64,000 nt of DNA from JAWSVE01 sp050789445 (GCA_050789445.1 JAILXR010000001.1:1798001-1862000), one strand, 5' to 3'. Positions 8,703 through 18,882 are shown, numbered from the stretch's first letter. Numbers and translations: made by a program. Notes: a model not told the origin generated them from the letters alone.

Positions 8703-10670
8703 ATGGATATTCAAAGCACAGTTTGGAGACCTATATCTCTACTGTGTTTATTCCTGTCAACCGTTTTAATATCCGCTTGTGGGGGCGGAGGCGGAGGAGG
8801 TGGACCCACGGCGAACAGAGATACCATCGCCCCTGACAATTACTCTATTACTACTACCATTACAGAAATAAACAACACCAATGAAGATAATTTTTCTTTT
8901 ACCATTACTACGACTGCAGAAAATATAAACACCACTGTTAACTATTCAATAAGCGATACATCAGGTAACAGCATTACAGGTATCAGCAGCGTATCATCTT
9001 CAACAGAGCTATACAGCAATATAGATATTAGTGCTTTAAGTGCAGGGATGATTACACTAACGCTCACATTAACCGATGACGCCAGCAACACAGGCAATGA
9101 AGTCACTATTACAGTTAACAAAGTAAGCCAAGGCACCAACGTTATTTTATCTGGAACCATAACGTTTGATTTTGTACCTCACAATACAGTCACCAATGGA
9201 TTAGATTATTTCTCAACAATATCTAAAGAAGCACGAAATGTTGAAGTTCAGTTATTAGATTCAAGTGATGCCACTTTAGCCACAACACTTACAGATTCCT
9301 CAGGGGATTATCAATTTTCTGTTGCTGCAAACACCGCCGTTCGAGTTCGCGTGATCTCTACGATTAAAAGCTCGAACCTGCCAATCACTCCATCTTGGGA
9401 TTTTAGCGTTACTGATAATACAAATGGAAATTCTCTCTATGCGATGCAGGGATCTCTAACGAATACTGGTTTTACTAATTCTATCCGAGACCTTCACGCT
9501 CCATCAGGATGGGGCGGCGTCAACTATAGCCAGCCAAGAACTGCAGCTCCTTTCGCAATCCTCGATACCGTTTACACCTCTGTGCAGTTAATCCTTTCTG
9601 CGGATCCTAATGTTAATTTTCCTCCTGCTGAAATTCGCTGGAGTGAAAATAACAAGCCTGCAGATGGAAATAAAGAAGATGGCGATATAGGAACATCCTA
9701 TTACGATACGGGAGAAGGTAACATGTATATCCTAGGCGCCGCTGACACAGATACAGATGAATACGATCAACATGTTATTGCGCACGAATGGTGCCACTAT
9801 TTAACAGATAACTTATCACGCGACGAATCGATTGGCGGCCCTCACTCAACTCAAGATCAACTTGATCCTCGTGTTGCCATGAGCGAAGGGTTATGTAACG
9901 CAGTCTCTGGCATTGCCTTAAACGATTCAACCTATAGAGATAGCGGAGGAAACAATCAACAAAGCGGTTTCAGCTTAAACCTTGAAAATAATAATTTATC
10001 AGGTAAAGGCTGGTATAGCGAAGCGACTGCCACATCTATTCTCTATGACGTTTCTGATTCATCTGACGATGGCGCAGACAACATTAGCTTAGGTTTCAAA
10101 CCCATTTACGACGTAATGACATCAAACAATTATTTAACAGCAGATGCATTTTCAACATTACATTTATTTTTCTCTGAATTAAAAACTCAGCTCTCTGTTT
10201 CTTCCCCATCAACAATATCAGAAATTAATAACTTAATTAGTTTTCATGAATTTACGGTTAATGATGAATTAGCCACAGGCGAAACAAACGATGGCGGAGA
10301 CACTAGAACGTTACCGGTTTATCAAAACATTACTGTTGATGGAGCCTCGGAGACATTCTGTAGCTTTGACACCTTCGGAACATCCAACAAATTAGGAAAC
10401 ATTAAATTCGCAACGTTTTCCACATCAAGTTTAACCAACTATTCCATCAGCATTTCACGTACAAGCGGTGACAACAGTTCTGATCCTGACTTTCTACTTT
10501 GGAGAAATAGTACCCCAATAGCCATCGCGGACTCTGATGTCATTGATAATGAAATATGGAGCGGAGCACTTCCTGCCGATACTTATTTACTAGAAATATA
10601 CGATGCAAATAATGTCTTCACCGACACAGGTAAAGACGTTTGCTTCGGTGTAAATGTACAAATAGACTAA
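8703..10670 (+). CDS. Lipoprotein with HExxH zinc-protease motif
   Basis: This is a surface or periplasmic lipoprotein of about 655 residues. From the ATG at 8703 there is a short charged start, a hydrophobic core and the lipobox LISAC, with the lipidated cysteine followed by eight glycines. Residues about 30-140 look like a beta-sandwich repeat rich in Thr, Asn and Ser; another sandwich follows. Near residue 361 stands HEWCH, and 30-odd residues later AMSEGLCN supplies a glutamate, the arrangement of gluzincin proteases (HExxH...E). A C-terminal beta domain ends the protein. The reading frame is open further upstream, but only the 8703 start gives a sensible signal peptide. The next small lipoprotein follows after ten bases. 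I do not recognise the exact family. Confidence 0.75.
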   Translation: MDIQSTVWRPISLLCLFLSTVLISACGGGGGGGGPTANRDTIAPDNYSITTTITEINNTNEDNFSFTITTTAENINTTVNYSISDTSGNSITGISSVSSSTELYSNIDISALSAGMITLTLTLTDDASNTGNEVTITVNKVSQGTNVILSGTITFDFVPHNTVTNGLDYFSTISKEARNVEVQLLDSSDATLATTLTDSSGDYQFSVAANTAVRVRVISTIKSSNLPITPSWDFSVTDNTNGNSLYAMQGSLTNTGFTNSIRDLHAPSGWGGVNYSQPRTAAPFAILDTVYTSVQLILSADPNVNFPPAEIRWSENNKPADGNKEDGDIGTSYYDTGEGNMYILGAADTDTDEYDQHVIAHEWCHYLTDNLSRDESIGGPHSTQDQLDPRVAMSEGLCNAVSGIALNDSTYRDSGGNNQQSGFSLNLENNNLSGKGWYSEATATSILYDVSDSSDDGADNISLGFKPIYDVMTSNNYLTADAFSTLHLFFSELKTQLSVSSPSTISEINNLISFHEFTVNDELATGETNDGGDTRTLPVYQNITVDGASETFCSFDTFGTSNKLGNIKFATFSTSSLTNYSISISRTSGDNSSDPDFLLWRNSTPIAIADSDVIDNEIWSGALPADTYLLEIYDANNVFTDTGKDVCFGVNVQID

Positions 10671-10680
10671 GAGAATAACA

Positions 10681-11214
10681 ATGCACATTAAAAAACTTTT
10701 TTTTATCTTGCCCGCTTACTTTTTGTTAACTAGCACTACCGGTTGCGAACAAGTGAATAATTCAACAGTTACTGAGGAAATTCATAAAACGCCTACTTAT
10801 ACAGGAAAGCCAAGCGCACCTATTACATTCACTCATAATTATGATGGAACAAGTTACTTAGGAGATACAGAAAATATTTCTTTAGTATTTTCAGCTGGGA
10901 TAAGTGGAGAAATCTTAATATCAATTATCTCGAAAGATGGGATTATTTCAGAAGGTGACATAACACTGGCTAAAAATGTTACTGCGAATGAAAAAGTTAT
11001 TATTCCCATGACATTATCTTTACCGGAAGAAGGCCGATACTATTTATCTATAAATACATCCATCACAGAAAATGGCAGCACTCAAAGCAAATCCTTTGCC
11101 TTGGCAATTTCAACGCCTCAAGCCAAAAAATTAAAAAACGAGACTAACAGCTTAGATAAAACAAAAAGAAACATTATTATCATGGATGCAGAAGAAAAAA
11201 TCATACAAGAATAG
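10681..11214 (+). CDS. Small lipoprotein, partner of the preceding metalloprotease lipoprotein
   Basis: This predicted lipoprotein of 177 residues has the signal MHIKKLFFILPAYFLLTSTTGC, with a short but acceptable lipobox ending in Cys22. The mature part is a probable beta-sandwich (residues about 45-150, with segments FTHNYDGTSY, ISLVFSAG, YYLSINTSI) and ends in a charged helix. It starts only ten bases after the metalloprotease gene and is surely co-transcribed. No function is recognised; a role as an accessory or export partner of the protease is a guess from position alone. Confidence 0.7.
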   Translation: MHIKKLFFILPAYFLLTSTTGCEQVNNSTVTEEIHKTPTYTGKPSAPITFTHNYDGTSYLGDTENISLVFSAGISGEILISIISKDGIISEGDITLAKNVTANEKVIIPMTLSLPEEGRYYLSINTSITENGSTQSKSFALAISTPQAKKLKNETNSLDKTKRNIIIMDAEEKIIQE

Positions 11215-11296
11215 TTATTATTCTTCAGAGGAACCACTCTAAACTGTACCAGTGCTAATATACCAAGCCGACATAGCTGATTTCAGCCATATAGAA

Positions 11297-12646
11297 TCAA
11301 CTAAACAACTTACTGATACCTATAGTAGAAGACAAATAATTTTTAAAGTGTTCTGCTAAGTCTTGCCCATTAACATCTTCCGCTACAGTTACTTTTTTAT
11401 GCTCTCTAGTGACAGCAAGTATTTTATAATGCTCAACTTTATGAATCCCCTGACCTGTACTGCCTGACTTTTTAATCATCAACTGACTGACATCCGTAAT
11501 TGGTAAAGTCTTTATATAGACAGGGATAAATAACAATCTACGAATGATTTTTATTTTTTGTCGGCTAAGCGTAACGCTTAAATTATTAAAAGGTAAATAG
11601 ATAACCGCAATAGTTGCAAACAAAGAAACCAATACAAAAGGTAATGAAAACAAAAGACTCAACAAGCTGAAAAATCCATCGAACTTAAAACCATCGCCCA
11701 TCCCTCCATTGATACCAAAAACAGCAAAGCCAAAACCCAGTGAAAAAATCAAAGCAAACACGGTTAGCAATTTATTTCTAAACATCGGGAAATATAAATT
11801 TAATTCACTACCCAAGCTTTTTATTCTTGCAACCTTGCCCAGGTCGGTCAAATGAAACTGGCCTTGCTGTATAGCCTGTTCTTTTTTTAACGATGCCTCC
11901 TCTCTTAACTGATCTGCTTGGGCGCTTAAGTCATGACTCACATTTCTTGAATACTCCCCTGTAGCAAATACTGGAATATTAAAACTACGCTTCAAATCAA
12001 AACCAGCTAAATCCGCATTTATTGCCAAACGCCAAAAATAGTGGTCGCCAGACTGCTTCACATCCGATTCTTGCAAACCTTCAGGAACACTAAAACGAAA
12101 AGCCACCATAATCCCCCTTGAAGAACGCTGAACCTTTCCACTTCCGGTTTCAGCCCATTTAATAATTTCTTTTCTGGATCGGTTTTTACCAGATCCTGAC
12201 ACATAAGAATAAACACACTCTAAAATTATTTGAAAAGATTCAGGAGACGCACTTGCTTCATCATAATAAAAATTATTAACGTCTATATGACCACCGACAT
12301 GCCCACCTATCCCACCAGGATAAGGATCCATGACATACTCCACTTTCCCAAAACGACGATATCGAAAAGTGAACAATAAAGTTTGCACAAAAACCAATAA
12401 AGAGATCAGGAGAAAAACAGCTACGGGAATAAACTCTTTACTCCCCTTAAATTCTTTAACCCATTCAAACTTAGTCAGACCAACAAATGATAACGATGTT
12501 TTCTGCCAAACAAAAAAACCTATTATCACTAAAATAATCGATACGAGCCACAGTATTACAACGGGAATAATACCTTTTGAACTTATTTTATTTTTTTCCC
12601 AACCTTTTCGTGATTGCCACGGGAAAGATTTATCTGATGATTCCAT
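11297..12646 (-). CDS. Multi-span membrane protein, possibly DUF3592-like
   Basis: This predicted inner-membrane protein of 449 residues has two hydrophobic spans near the N-terminus (about 25-50 and 70-92), a soluble middle part starting with a conserved-looking YRRFGKVEYVMDPYPGGIGG, and two more spans at about 292-315 and 325-352, before a soluble tail. The overall shape and the motif after the second span are reminiscent of DUF3592-type membrane proteins, but I am not sure of the family. It is convergent with the lipoprotein pair and has no evident operon partner. Confidence 0.65.
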   Translation of the reverse strand: MESSDKSFPWQSRKGWEKNKISSKGIIPVVILWLVSIILVIIGFFVWQKTSLSFVGLTKFEWVKEFKGSKEFIPVAVFLLISLLVFVQTLLFTFRYRRFGKVEYVMDPYPGGIGGHVGGHIDVNNFYYDEASASPESFQIILECVYSYVSGSGKNRSRKEIIKWAETGSGKVQRSSRGIMVAFRFSVPEGLQESDVKQSGDHYFWRLAINADLAGFDLKRSFNIPVFATGEYSRNVSHDLSAQADQLREEASLKKEQAIQQGQFHLTDLGKVARIKSLGSELNLYFPMFRNKLLTVFALIFSLGFGFAVFGINGGMGDGFKFDGFFSLLSLLFSLPFVLVSLFATIAVIYLPFNNLSVTLSRQKIKIIRRLLFIPVYIKTLPITDVSQLMIKKSGSTGQGIHKVEHYKILAVTREHKKVTVAEDVNGQDLAEHFKNYLSSTIGISKLFS

Positions 12647-12750
12647 TAGGGCTGCCCTTTTTATCTCTTATTCTGGCTTTCAGTTTATCTACAATATAAC
12701 GATAGTTATTCAAAGAAACAAAAAAATCAAAAACGCAGTTTAGTGAAGAC

Positions 12751-12781
12751 AAAAAAAAGCCCTGTATCTACAGGGCTTTTA
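12751..12781 (-). terminator. Intrinsic terminator of serA
   Basis: AGCCCTGTA at 12758-12766 pairs with TACAGGGCT at 12769-12777. On the minus strand, after serA, the stem is followed by a run of eight T residues, a strong terminator. The A/T runs on both sides could also stop plus-strand transcription. Confidence 0.85.
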
Positions 12782-12803
12782 TCAACATTTGCAAAACAAT
12801 ATA

Positions 12804-13979
12804 TTAGCAAGAAAGCACTCTAATACCCTTCACGTGCTCTACTTTTTCTATTGCTTTAATCGCATCATCAGAAGGCGCTTGCTCTAGATCGACAATATTG
12901 TAGGCAATATCACCACGGCTTTTATTCATCATATCAACAACATTAAGATTTTGAGCCGCCAAAACAGTTAACACATTTCCTAATACGCCAGAAACATTTT
13001 CATTAACGAAAGTCATTCTGCAGCCTGTTGTTCGAGACATTTGCACGGCTGGAAAATTAACAGAATTTACAATGTTGCCATTTTCCAAATAATCCATTAA
13101 TTGATTAGCGGCCATTACTGCGCAGTTTTCTTCAGCTTCTGCAGTACTCGCGCCGATATGTGGCATCGCAATCACATCCGTACGACCAATTAAGCACGGT
13201 TCCGGAAAATCACAAATATACTGTCCTAGCTGTCCCGCATCTAAGCTATCTACAATCGCTTTTGAATCGACAATGGCATCACGAGCAAAGTTTAAAAGTA
13301 CAGCGCCTTTTTTTACTGATTTTAACGCTTCAGTATTAATCATATTTTTTGTTGGCTCAATGGCTGGAACATGCAACGTAATGTAATCTGCGTGAGACAA
13401 CAATGCTTGCAAGTTTTCTTTGCGAATGACTTGACTCGGCAATCGCCATGCGGCTTCAACGGATAACGCCGGATCATATCCCGCCACATCCATTCCTAAT
13501 GCCAATCCCATTTCTGCAACCATCGAACCAATTGCACCAAGACCAACAACACCTAATTTTTTACCGGCAAGCTCACTACCGGCAAAGCGTTTTTTCTCAG
13601 CCTCTAGCAACTTACTCATTTCACCAGCATCTTTCATATCACCTAAAGTCGATACAAAATTCATTCCGCTAACAATTCCTCGAGAACTCAACAACAAACC
13701 TGCTAATACCAATTCTTTTACAGCATTAGCATTCGCACCCGGTGTATTAAATACAACAACGCCCTGCTTAGTGTATTCATCAACAGGAATATTATTTACA
13801 CCTGCGCCAGCACGAGCAATTGCTTTAACCGTCGATGGAATTGCTTCGCCGTGTAACTTATGGCTCCGTAAAATATACCCGTCTGGATGACCAACCTCAC
13901 TCGCAACCTCATACTTGTCACGACTGAATCGATCGAGTCCTTTAACCGAAATGGCATTGTATGTTTTGATTTTAAACAT
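12804..13979 (-). CDS. serA: D-3-phosphoglycerate dehydrogenase
   Basis: This enzyme carries out the first step of serine synthesis: NAD-dependent oxidation of 3-phosphoglycerate to phosphohydroxypyruvate in the cytoplasm. The 391-residue protein has a substrate-binding half with IARAGAGVNNIPVDE, the NAD-binding LGVVGLGAIGSMVAEMG, the late NFARDAIVDS and PHIGAST blocks with the catalytic His, and a C-terminal ACT domain from about residue 318 that in relatives senses serine. It lies 71 bases after serC in the same direction, so the two form a serC-serA unit ending at the terminator at 12751-12781. The length is that of the short ACT-bearing class. Confidence 0.93.
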   Translation of the reverse strand: MFKIKTYNAISVKGLDRFSRDKYEVASEVGHPDGYILRSHKLHGEAIPSTVKAIARAGAGVNNIPVDEYTKQGVVVFNTPGANANAVKELVLAGLLLSSRGIVSGMNFVSTLGDMKDAGEMSKLLEAEKKRFAGSELAGKKLGVVGLGAIGSMVAEMGLALGMDVAGYDPALSVEAAWRLPSQVIRKENLQALLSHADYITLHVPAIEPTKNMINTEALKSVKKGAVLLNFARDAIVDSKAIVDSLDAGQLGQYICDFPEPCLIGRTDVIAMPHIGASTAEAEENCAVMAANQLMDYLENGNIVNSVNFPAVQMSRTTGCRMTFVNENVSGVLGNVLTVLAAQNLNVVDMMNKSRGDIAYNIVDLEQAPSDDAIKAIEKVEHVKGIRVLSC

Positions 13980-14050
13980 GACTTAACTTCCTATAAGAAA
14001 AATAAATCTTTTCTGTGACTATCTTTAATAGATAAAAGCAAAAAATAAAT

Positions 14051-15166
14051 TTACTTCGTCACTTGCTCATACGCCCAAAGTAACCAAGGGCATAACGCTT
14101 TTAGATCAGTTGCTTCAACTGTAGCCCCACACCAAATTCGCAAACCTGGAGGTGCATCTCTGTAGGCGCCTATATCGTAAGCCACGCCTTCTTTGTCGAG
14201 CAATTTGACCATCTGTTTTATTTGATCGGCTTCAGCGTTTACTGACAAGCAAACACTGGTGTTAGAAATAGTTGAATCATCTTCTGCTAGAAAATTAATC
14301 CAGTCGTTTTCTGAGACGAATGACTTCAGCACATCAAGATTGTCTTCTGATTTTTTGATAGCACCAGAAAGACCGCCTAAACTTTTCACCCAAGTCAAAG
14401 CATCTAAGTAATCAGCAACACATAACATAGAGGGTGTATTGATAGTTTCTCCTCGGAAAATACCATCAATTAATTTTCCACCTTTAGTTAACCGGAAAAT
14501 TTTTGGCATCGGCCATGCTGGAGTATACGACTCGAGTCGCTCAATCGCTCGAGGGCTTAAAATCAACATACCGTGAGCTCCCTCACCGCCTAATACTTTC
14601 TGCCAAGAGAAAGTAATAACGTCTAATTTTTCCCATGGCATTTCCATCGCAAAAACAGCGGAAGTCGCATCACAAATTGTTAGCCCTTCACGATTATCAT
14701 CAATCCAATCGCCATTCGGCACTTTCACACCTGACGTTGTTCCATTCCAAGTGAACACAACATCATTTTTAAAATTAACTTGAGTAAAATCTGGTAGTTG
14801 CCCGTAATCGGCTTCAAGCGCTCGCACATTGTCGAGTTTCAATTGCTTAGTCACATCAGTAAGCCAGCCTTTACCAAACGACTCCCACTGCATGACATCC
14901 ACACCACGCTGACCAAGAAGAGACCACATTGCCATCTCAACGGCGCCCGTATCTGATCCAGGGACAACGCCTACTTTATAGCCTTCTGGCAACCCAAGCA
15001 TTTCTACTGTATCTGAACATACTTGACCAAGTAGCTCCTTCCCAAGCGATGAGCGATGAGAGCGGCCTAAGCAACGAATATCGAGCTGATCAACATTATA
15101 TCCAGGCCGCTTAGCGCATGGACCAGAAGAAAAATTAGGATTACTGGGTTTAACCGACGGTTGCAT
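14051..15166 (-). CDS. serC: Phosphoserine aminotransferase
   Basis: This PLP enzyme converts phosphohydroxypyruvate plus glutamate to phosphoserine and 2-oxoglutarate, the second step of serine synthesis. The N-terminal block PNFSSGPCAKRPGY, the GRSHRS segment and the PLP-lysine site ITFSWQKVLGGEGAHG (Lys190), with Asp166 in TICDATSA, mark it as SerC. The sequence is of the type common in alphaproteobacteria and some marine gammaproteobacteria, visibly different from the E. coli form. It leads the serC-serA unit. The ATG at 15166 gives the expected N-terminus. Confidence 0.92.
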   Translation of the reverse strand: MQPSVKPSNPNFSSGPCAKRPGYNVDQLDIRCLGRSHRSSLGKELLGQVCSDTVEMLGLPEGYKVGVVPGSDTGAVEMAMWSLLGQRGVDVMQWESFGKGWLTDVTKQLKLDNVRALEADYGQLPDFTQVNFKNDVVFTWNGTTSGVKVPNGDWIDDNREGLTICDATSAVFAMEMPWEKLDVITFSWQKVLGGEGAHGMLILSPRAIERLESYTPAWPMPKIFRLTKGGKLIDGIFRGETINTPSMLCVADYLDALTWVKSLGGLSGAIKKSEDNLDVLKSFVSENDWINFLAEDDSTISNTSVCLSVNAEADQIKQMVKLLDKEGVAYDIGAYRDAPPGLRIWCGATVEATDLKALCPWLLWAYEQVTK

Positions 15167-15482
15167 AGTTGTCCTCAGCTACGGTATTGGAAGCAGATAC
15201 TAAGAAAATGGCACAAAATCTTTGCCACGAAACCCTGAAATTGGGGCGCGCTATTATGCCAGTATTTATGCGGATAACACAGTCTCTAAAAGAATGAATT
15301 AGGCAAAGAATACTGGAGATAAGTAATTTTTATAGAGGCAGGAATTTTCAATCATCAAGGCTAAAAGGAATATATCTAGTACATGCAAACGAATGTACGA
15401 ATAGAAAAACAAGATCCAGCACTCTTCCACTCAAATAAAAAGCGAATGACGAGACACCTAACCAATTGATTTAAAAGAAGTT
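15167..15482. other. Intergenic region upstream of serC
   Basis: This 316-base stretch between serC and the next minus-strand gene must hold the serC promoter. I see no protein, riboswitch or repeat in it. Confidence 0.4.
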
Positions 15483-16082
15483 TTAATCAGAATCCCATAC
15501 TGGAAACTCTTCAAGCTTCGCTTTTAGCTCAGAAACTCTAGATCGACTTAGCTCTTCATAGGCAATTAGTGATTTCTGAAAACCATAATTCCACTCATTA
15601 GCACCACCAATTGAGAGAGTGACAGACTCCATGGCTTGGCCATATTCAATGATCGAGGTCAGAAATCGATTTTCACTGTCGATCATTAATTGTACTATTT
15701 TTTTTGCATCCGATACGGCAGCTTGAGCTTTATCGGTGACGAGCAATGCTTCTAGGTCTTTTGAAGCTTCCCTACTCTGTTTCCTTTTTTCCTTCCTCGC
15801 CGCAGAAAGAGCATTCATCCGATTGGCTGGTAATAACTCCAACGGAATAAGCTCAGTATTTGCTGTTACAGAACCACCGCCAAGGAACATGAAAATCGAC
15901 GCACCGAGTACAACAACACAAAAAAACAGACACAGAAATGCCCCTCGCTGCCAATTTCTCAAAGATGACACGACCCTATTTATTCTTTCTTCATCGGAAA
16001 GTTTACCAGTCACCTCAACAACATTTGGCGTTGTTGTATCCGCTAATCCTGTGTCCGTTTTTGTTGGATCTTCTTCAGCCAT
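15483..16082 (-). CDS. Single-span membrane protein with helical periplasmic domain
   Basis: This 199-residue protein of unknown function has a cytoplasmic acidic N-terminus (MAEEDPTKTDTG), one transmembrane helix at about residues 48-70 (GAFLCLFFCVVVLGASIFMF) and a charged, probably coiled-coil domain behind it. It follows another gene of the same build by about 50 bases in the same direction, so the two are probably co-transcribed and may form a complex. I recognise no family. Confidence 0.6.
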   Translation of the reverse strand: MAEEDPTKTDTGLADTTTPNVVEVTGKLSDEERINRVVSSLRNWQRGAFLCLFFCVVVLGASIFMFLGGGSVTANTELIPLELLPANRMNALSAARKEKRKQSREASKDLEALLVTDKAQAAVSDAKKIVQLMIDSENRFLTSIIEYGQAMESVTLSIGGANEWNYGFQKSLIAYEELSRSRVSELKAKLEEFPVWDSD

Positions 16083-16132
16083 AATATTTAAAATTACCAG
16101 GTGTTTTTGAAATTCAGCACTGTGACATAAAA

Positions 16133-16672
16133 TTATCCCGCTGCTTTAAGAGAACCCTCTATTTCTTGTTCTCTCAGTTTTGAATCCTTTTTTGCGGCCT
16201 CAATCTTTTTCTTAAAATCTGTCAGCCATTTTTTATCTGCTCTAGTCATCACTGATAAATTTTCAACACTGACAAACATAAGCTCCAAAATACGCTGATT
16301 ATCACCTTCACGATCAATCATTAATCGCCTTAATTGATTAACCCTTTCATCGTTATACATCTCGCGCACTTCTAACAACGTATCATCAAACGTCATGTAC
16401 AACTTAGCCTGAGAGTTTTGTAACTCTGACAAATGCAGGAGATAAGATTCCATTCTGGAAAACTTTTTAGTCAGCTCTTCACTAGCAACCTCTCGTCTCA
16501 AACTTAACTCTTTAGTAATCGATAAATGAGAAACTGCTATGAAGCCCGCGACCAATAGGATAAAAATAAGCGAAACAAAAAATAATAACCGATTTGTTTT
16601 CACCGAATTTTCTAATCGATCAAGGTCCGATATTTCTTCTATTGCTTTTTCAGGTGTTTGATCATCTGCCAT
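16133..16672 (-). CDS. Single-span membrane protein, partner of the following gene
   Basis: This 179-residue protein of unknown function starts MADDQTPEKAIEE, has one transmembrane helix near residues 28-48 (NRLLFFVSLIFILLVAGFI) and then a long charged helical region with heptad-like spacing, as in periplasmic coiled coils. The build, including the acidic MA(D/E)(D/E) start, is the same as that of the gene 50 bases downstream, suggesting an old duplication or a paired function. GGAGAG lies before the ATG at 16672. No family is recognised. Confidence 0.6.
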   Translation of the reverse strand: MADDQTPEKAIEEISDLDRLENSVKTNRLLFFVSLIFILLVAGFIAVSHLSITKELSLRREVASEELTKKFSRMESYLLHLSELQNSQAKLYMTFDDTLLEVREMYNDERVNQLRRLMIDREGDNQRILELMFVSVENLSVMTRADKKWLTDFKKKIEAAKKDSKLREQEIEGSLKAAG

Positions 16673-16995
16673 AAGGTACTCTCCATGAGCCGCTCTATGA
16701 TTTCGACCTCAACATACCAACCCAGCACATTCATCCGAAAGGACAAGACTGGCGCATATCTCAACTATAGTAAACACTTACTCATTGTCCAATTAATAGG
16801 CAACCATTGATCTGGTTTTACATTCATCGAACTTCAAAAAGTATTCGTTTAAAGGCCTTTTCAAAAGAATTAAATCTCAGTGTGCCGACACAAACAAAGA
16901 AGCAATGCCATCCACCGGTTAAAAGCTTTATCATGAATCGTTTTTAAGACGATGCCGTCTTTATTTCTTTTTTATAATGCAGGAGGACAACTGTT
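16673..16995. other. Divergent promoter region
   Basis: This 323-base gap lies between divergent genes. Apart from the strong AGGAGG box at 16981-16986, which belongs to the ABC transporter gene, I see no distinct element. Confidence 0.4.
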
Positions 16996-18837
16996 TTGGC
17001 CCATAGCCAGCCCTGGAAACAAAGCGACAACTTTCTACAGCAGTTTTTTGGTGTTTTTCGCTACAGCAAACGAGCCATCGACCTTGTCTGGAGCACATCC
17101 CATTCATTGACTATTGGTTTGGGAATCCTCACATTAATCGCAGGCGTGCTTCCTGCCTTCATCGCCTATGTAGGGCAACTGATTGTCGATAATGTTGTCA
17201 CTGCAATCGATCAATATCAGCAAACCAGCATTATCGATAGTGAACTAGTCATCGAACTTATCATTATCGAAGCGCTAATCATCACCGCTCTCACAGCATC
17301 GCAGCGTGGTATATCTGTCATTCAATCACTATTACGCGCCCAACTCGGCCAACGTGTGAATGTAATGATTTTAGAGAAAGCGCTAGAATTGCAAATGTCG
17401 CATTTTGAAGATTCCGAGTTTTACGACAAGCTCACTCGTGCTCGCCGAGAAGCTTCTTCTCGTCCTCTCAGCTTAGTAAATCGTACATTTGGCTTACTGC
17501 AAAATAGTATTTCATTGTTTAGTTTTGGCGTTTTACTCATACAGTTTTCACCTTGGGTCATCTTAATTTTAATTGCTGGTGCATTACCTGTTTTTATTGC
17601 GGAAACAAAATTCTCAGGCGATGCTTTTAAATTATTTCGTTGGCGCTCACCAGAAACTCGCATGCAAATGTATTTAGAAACAGTTCTTGCCCGAGAAGAC
17701 AGCGCCAAAGAAGTTAAACTTTTTCAGCTCGGTCCATTACTACTGCAACGCTACAAAGATATTTTTCACAAACTTTATAAAGCAGACAGAGAACTCACCC
17801 TCAAACGAGATTTTTGGGGTTTTATTTTAGGTTTAGTCGGCACGGCTGCTTTTTATTTTGCCTATGCATGGATTGTGGTTTCAACCATTGCCAGTAAAAT
17901 CACACTGGGACAAATGACAATGTACCTTGCTGTTTTTAAACAAGGGCAATCTGCAGTGAGTGCAAACCTAACCGCCATCAGCGGAATGTATGAAGACAAC
18001 CTTTATCTTTCCAATCTCTACGAATATTTAGAACAAGAAGTAGAGCCGCAAAAAGGGGATGCAACAAAAGGTATTATAAAAAACGACGGCATTCGCTTCG
18101 AAAACGTTTCCTTTACCTATTCAGGAAATACACAACCTGCGCTTCAAAATGTAAACCTGCATTTAAAACCGGGAATGAGCCTAGCGCTCGTTGGTGAAAA
18201 CGGATCAGGAAAAACAACACTCATTAAATTATTAACTCGACTCTACACGCCAACAGAAGGACAAGTGCTCTTAGATGGATTAGACATACAAGAGTGGAAT
18301 GCTGAAGCATTACGAAAACGCATCGGCGTGATCTTTCAAGATTTTGTACGCTATCAAATGCTGGTGGGGGAAAATGTGGGCGCTGGTGATGTTACGAATT
18401 TTGCCGATAGTGAACGCTGGAAAGATGCGGCAGAGAAAGGAATGGCAACTGATTTCATTGACGATCTAGACGATGGGTTTAATACACAACTTGGCCGATG
18501 GTTTAAAGGTGGTCAAGAGTTATCAGGTGGCCAATGGCAAAAAATTGCGCTATCACGAGCATTCATGCGAGAAGACGCTGATATTTTAGTCCTTGATGAA
18601 CCTACTGCTGCTATGGATGCTCAAGCAGAAGCAAACATTTTCGAACATTTTCGTCAGCATGCGAAAAAGAAAATTGTTATATTAATCTCACATCGCTTTT
18701 CAACTGTAAGAATGGCAGATGAAATTCTTGTCATGGAACACGGAAAAATTATAGAACACGGTAATCATGAAAAATTACTTTCATTGAATGGCAGGTATGC
18801 ACATTTATTTCAATTACAAGCAAAAGGATATCAGTAG
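16996..18837 (+). CDS. ABC transporter, fused permease and ATPase (exporter type)
   Basis: This half-transporter of 613 residues probably works as a homodimeric exporter in the inner membrane. An N-terminal six-helix membrane domain (about 1-340) is followed by an ATPase domain with Walker A GENGSGKTT near residue 400, signature LSGGQWQKIALSRA near 508, Walker B ILVLDEPTAAMD near 530 and the H-loop SHRFSTVRMAD. The substrate is unknown. The start is a TTG, and this choice is firm because a perfect AGGAGG ends nine bases before it. The GST gene follows after about 45 bases and is probably co-transcribed. Confidence 0.9.
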   Translation: MAHSQPWKQSDNFLQQFFGVFRYSKRAIDLVWSTSHSLTIGLGILTLIAGVLPAFIAYVGQLIVDNVVTAIDQYQQTSIIDSELVIELIIIEALIITALTASQRGISVIQSLLRAQLGQRVNVMILEKALELQMSHFEDSEFYDKLTRARREASSRPLSLVNRTFGLLQNSISLFSFGVLLIQFSPWVILILIAGALPVFIAETKFSGDAFKLFRWRSPETRMQMYLETVLAREDSAKEVKLFQLGPLLLQRYKDIFHKLYKADRELTLKRDFWGFILGLVGTAAFYFAYAWIVVSTIASKITLGQMTMYLAVFKQGQSAVSANLTAISGMYEDNLYLSNLYEYLEQEVEPQKGDATKGIIKNDGIRFENVSFTYSGNTQPALQNVNLHLKPGMSLALVGENGSGKTTLIKLLTRLYTPTEGQVLLDGLDIQEWNAEALRKRIGVIFQDFVRYQMLVGENVGAGDVTNFADSERWKDAAEKGMATDFIDDLDDGFNTQLGRWFKGGQELSGGQWQKIALSRAFMREDADILVLDEPTAAMDAQAEANIFEHFRQHAKKKIVILISHRFSTVRMADEILVMEHGKIIEHGNHEKLLSLNGRYAHLFQLQAKGYQ

Positions 18838-18882
18838 TCATTTATTCCATAAATTTAATAAGAGCAAAACTAGGTGCCGATT

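Noticed and set aside
12330..12743. 137-codon plus-strand frame overlapping the start of the membrane-protein gene
   Set aside because: It lies almost wholly antisense to a gene with clear membrane segments and has no protein-like features.
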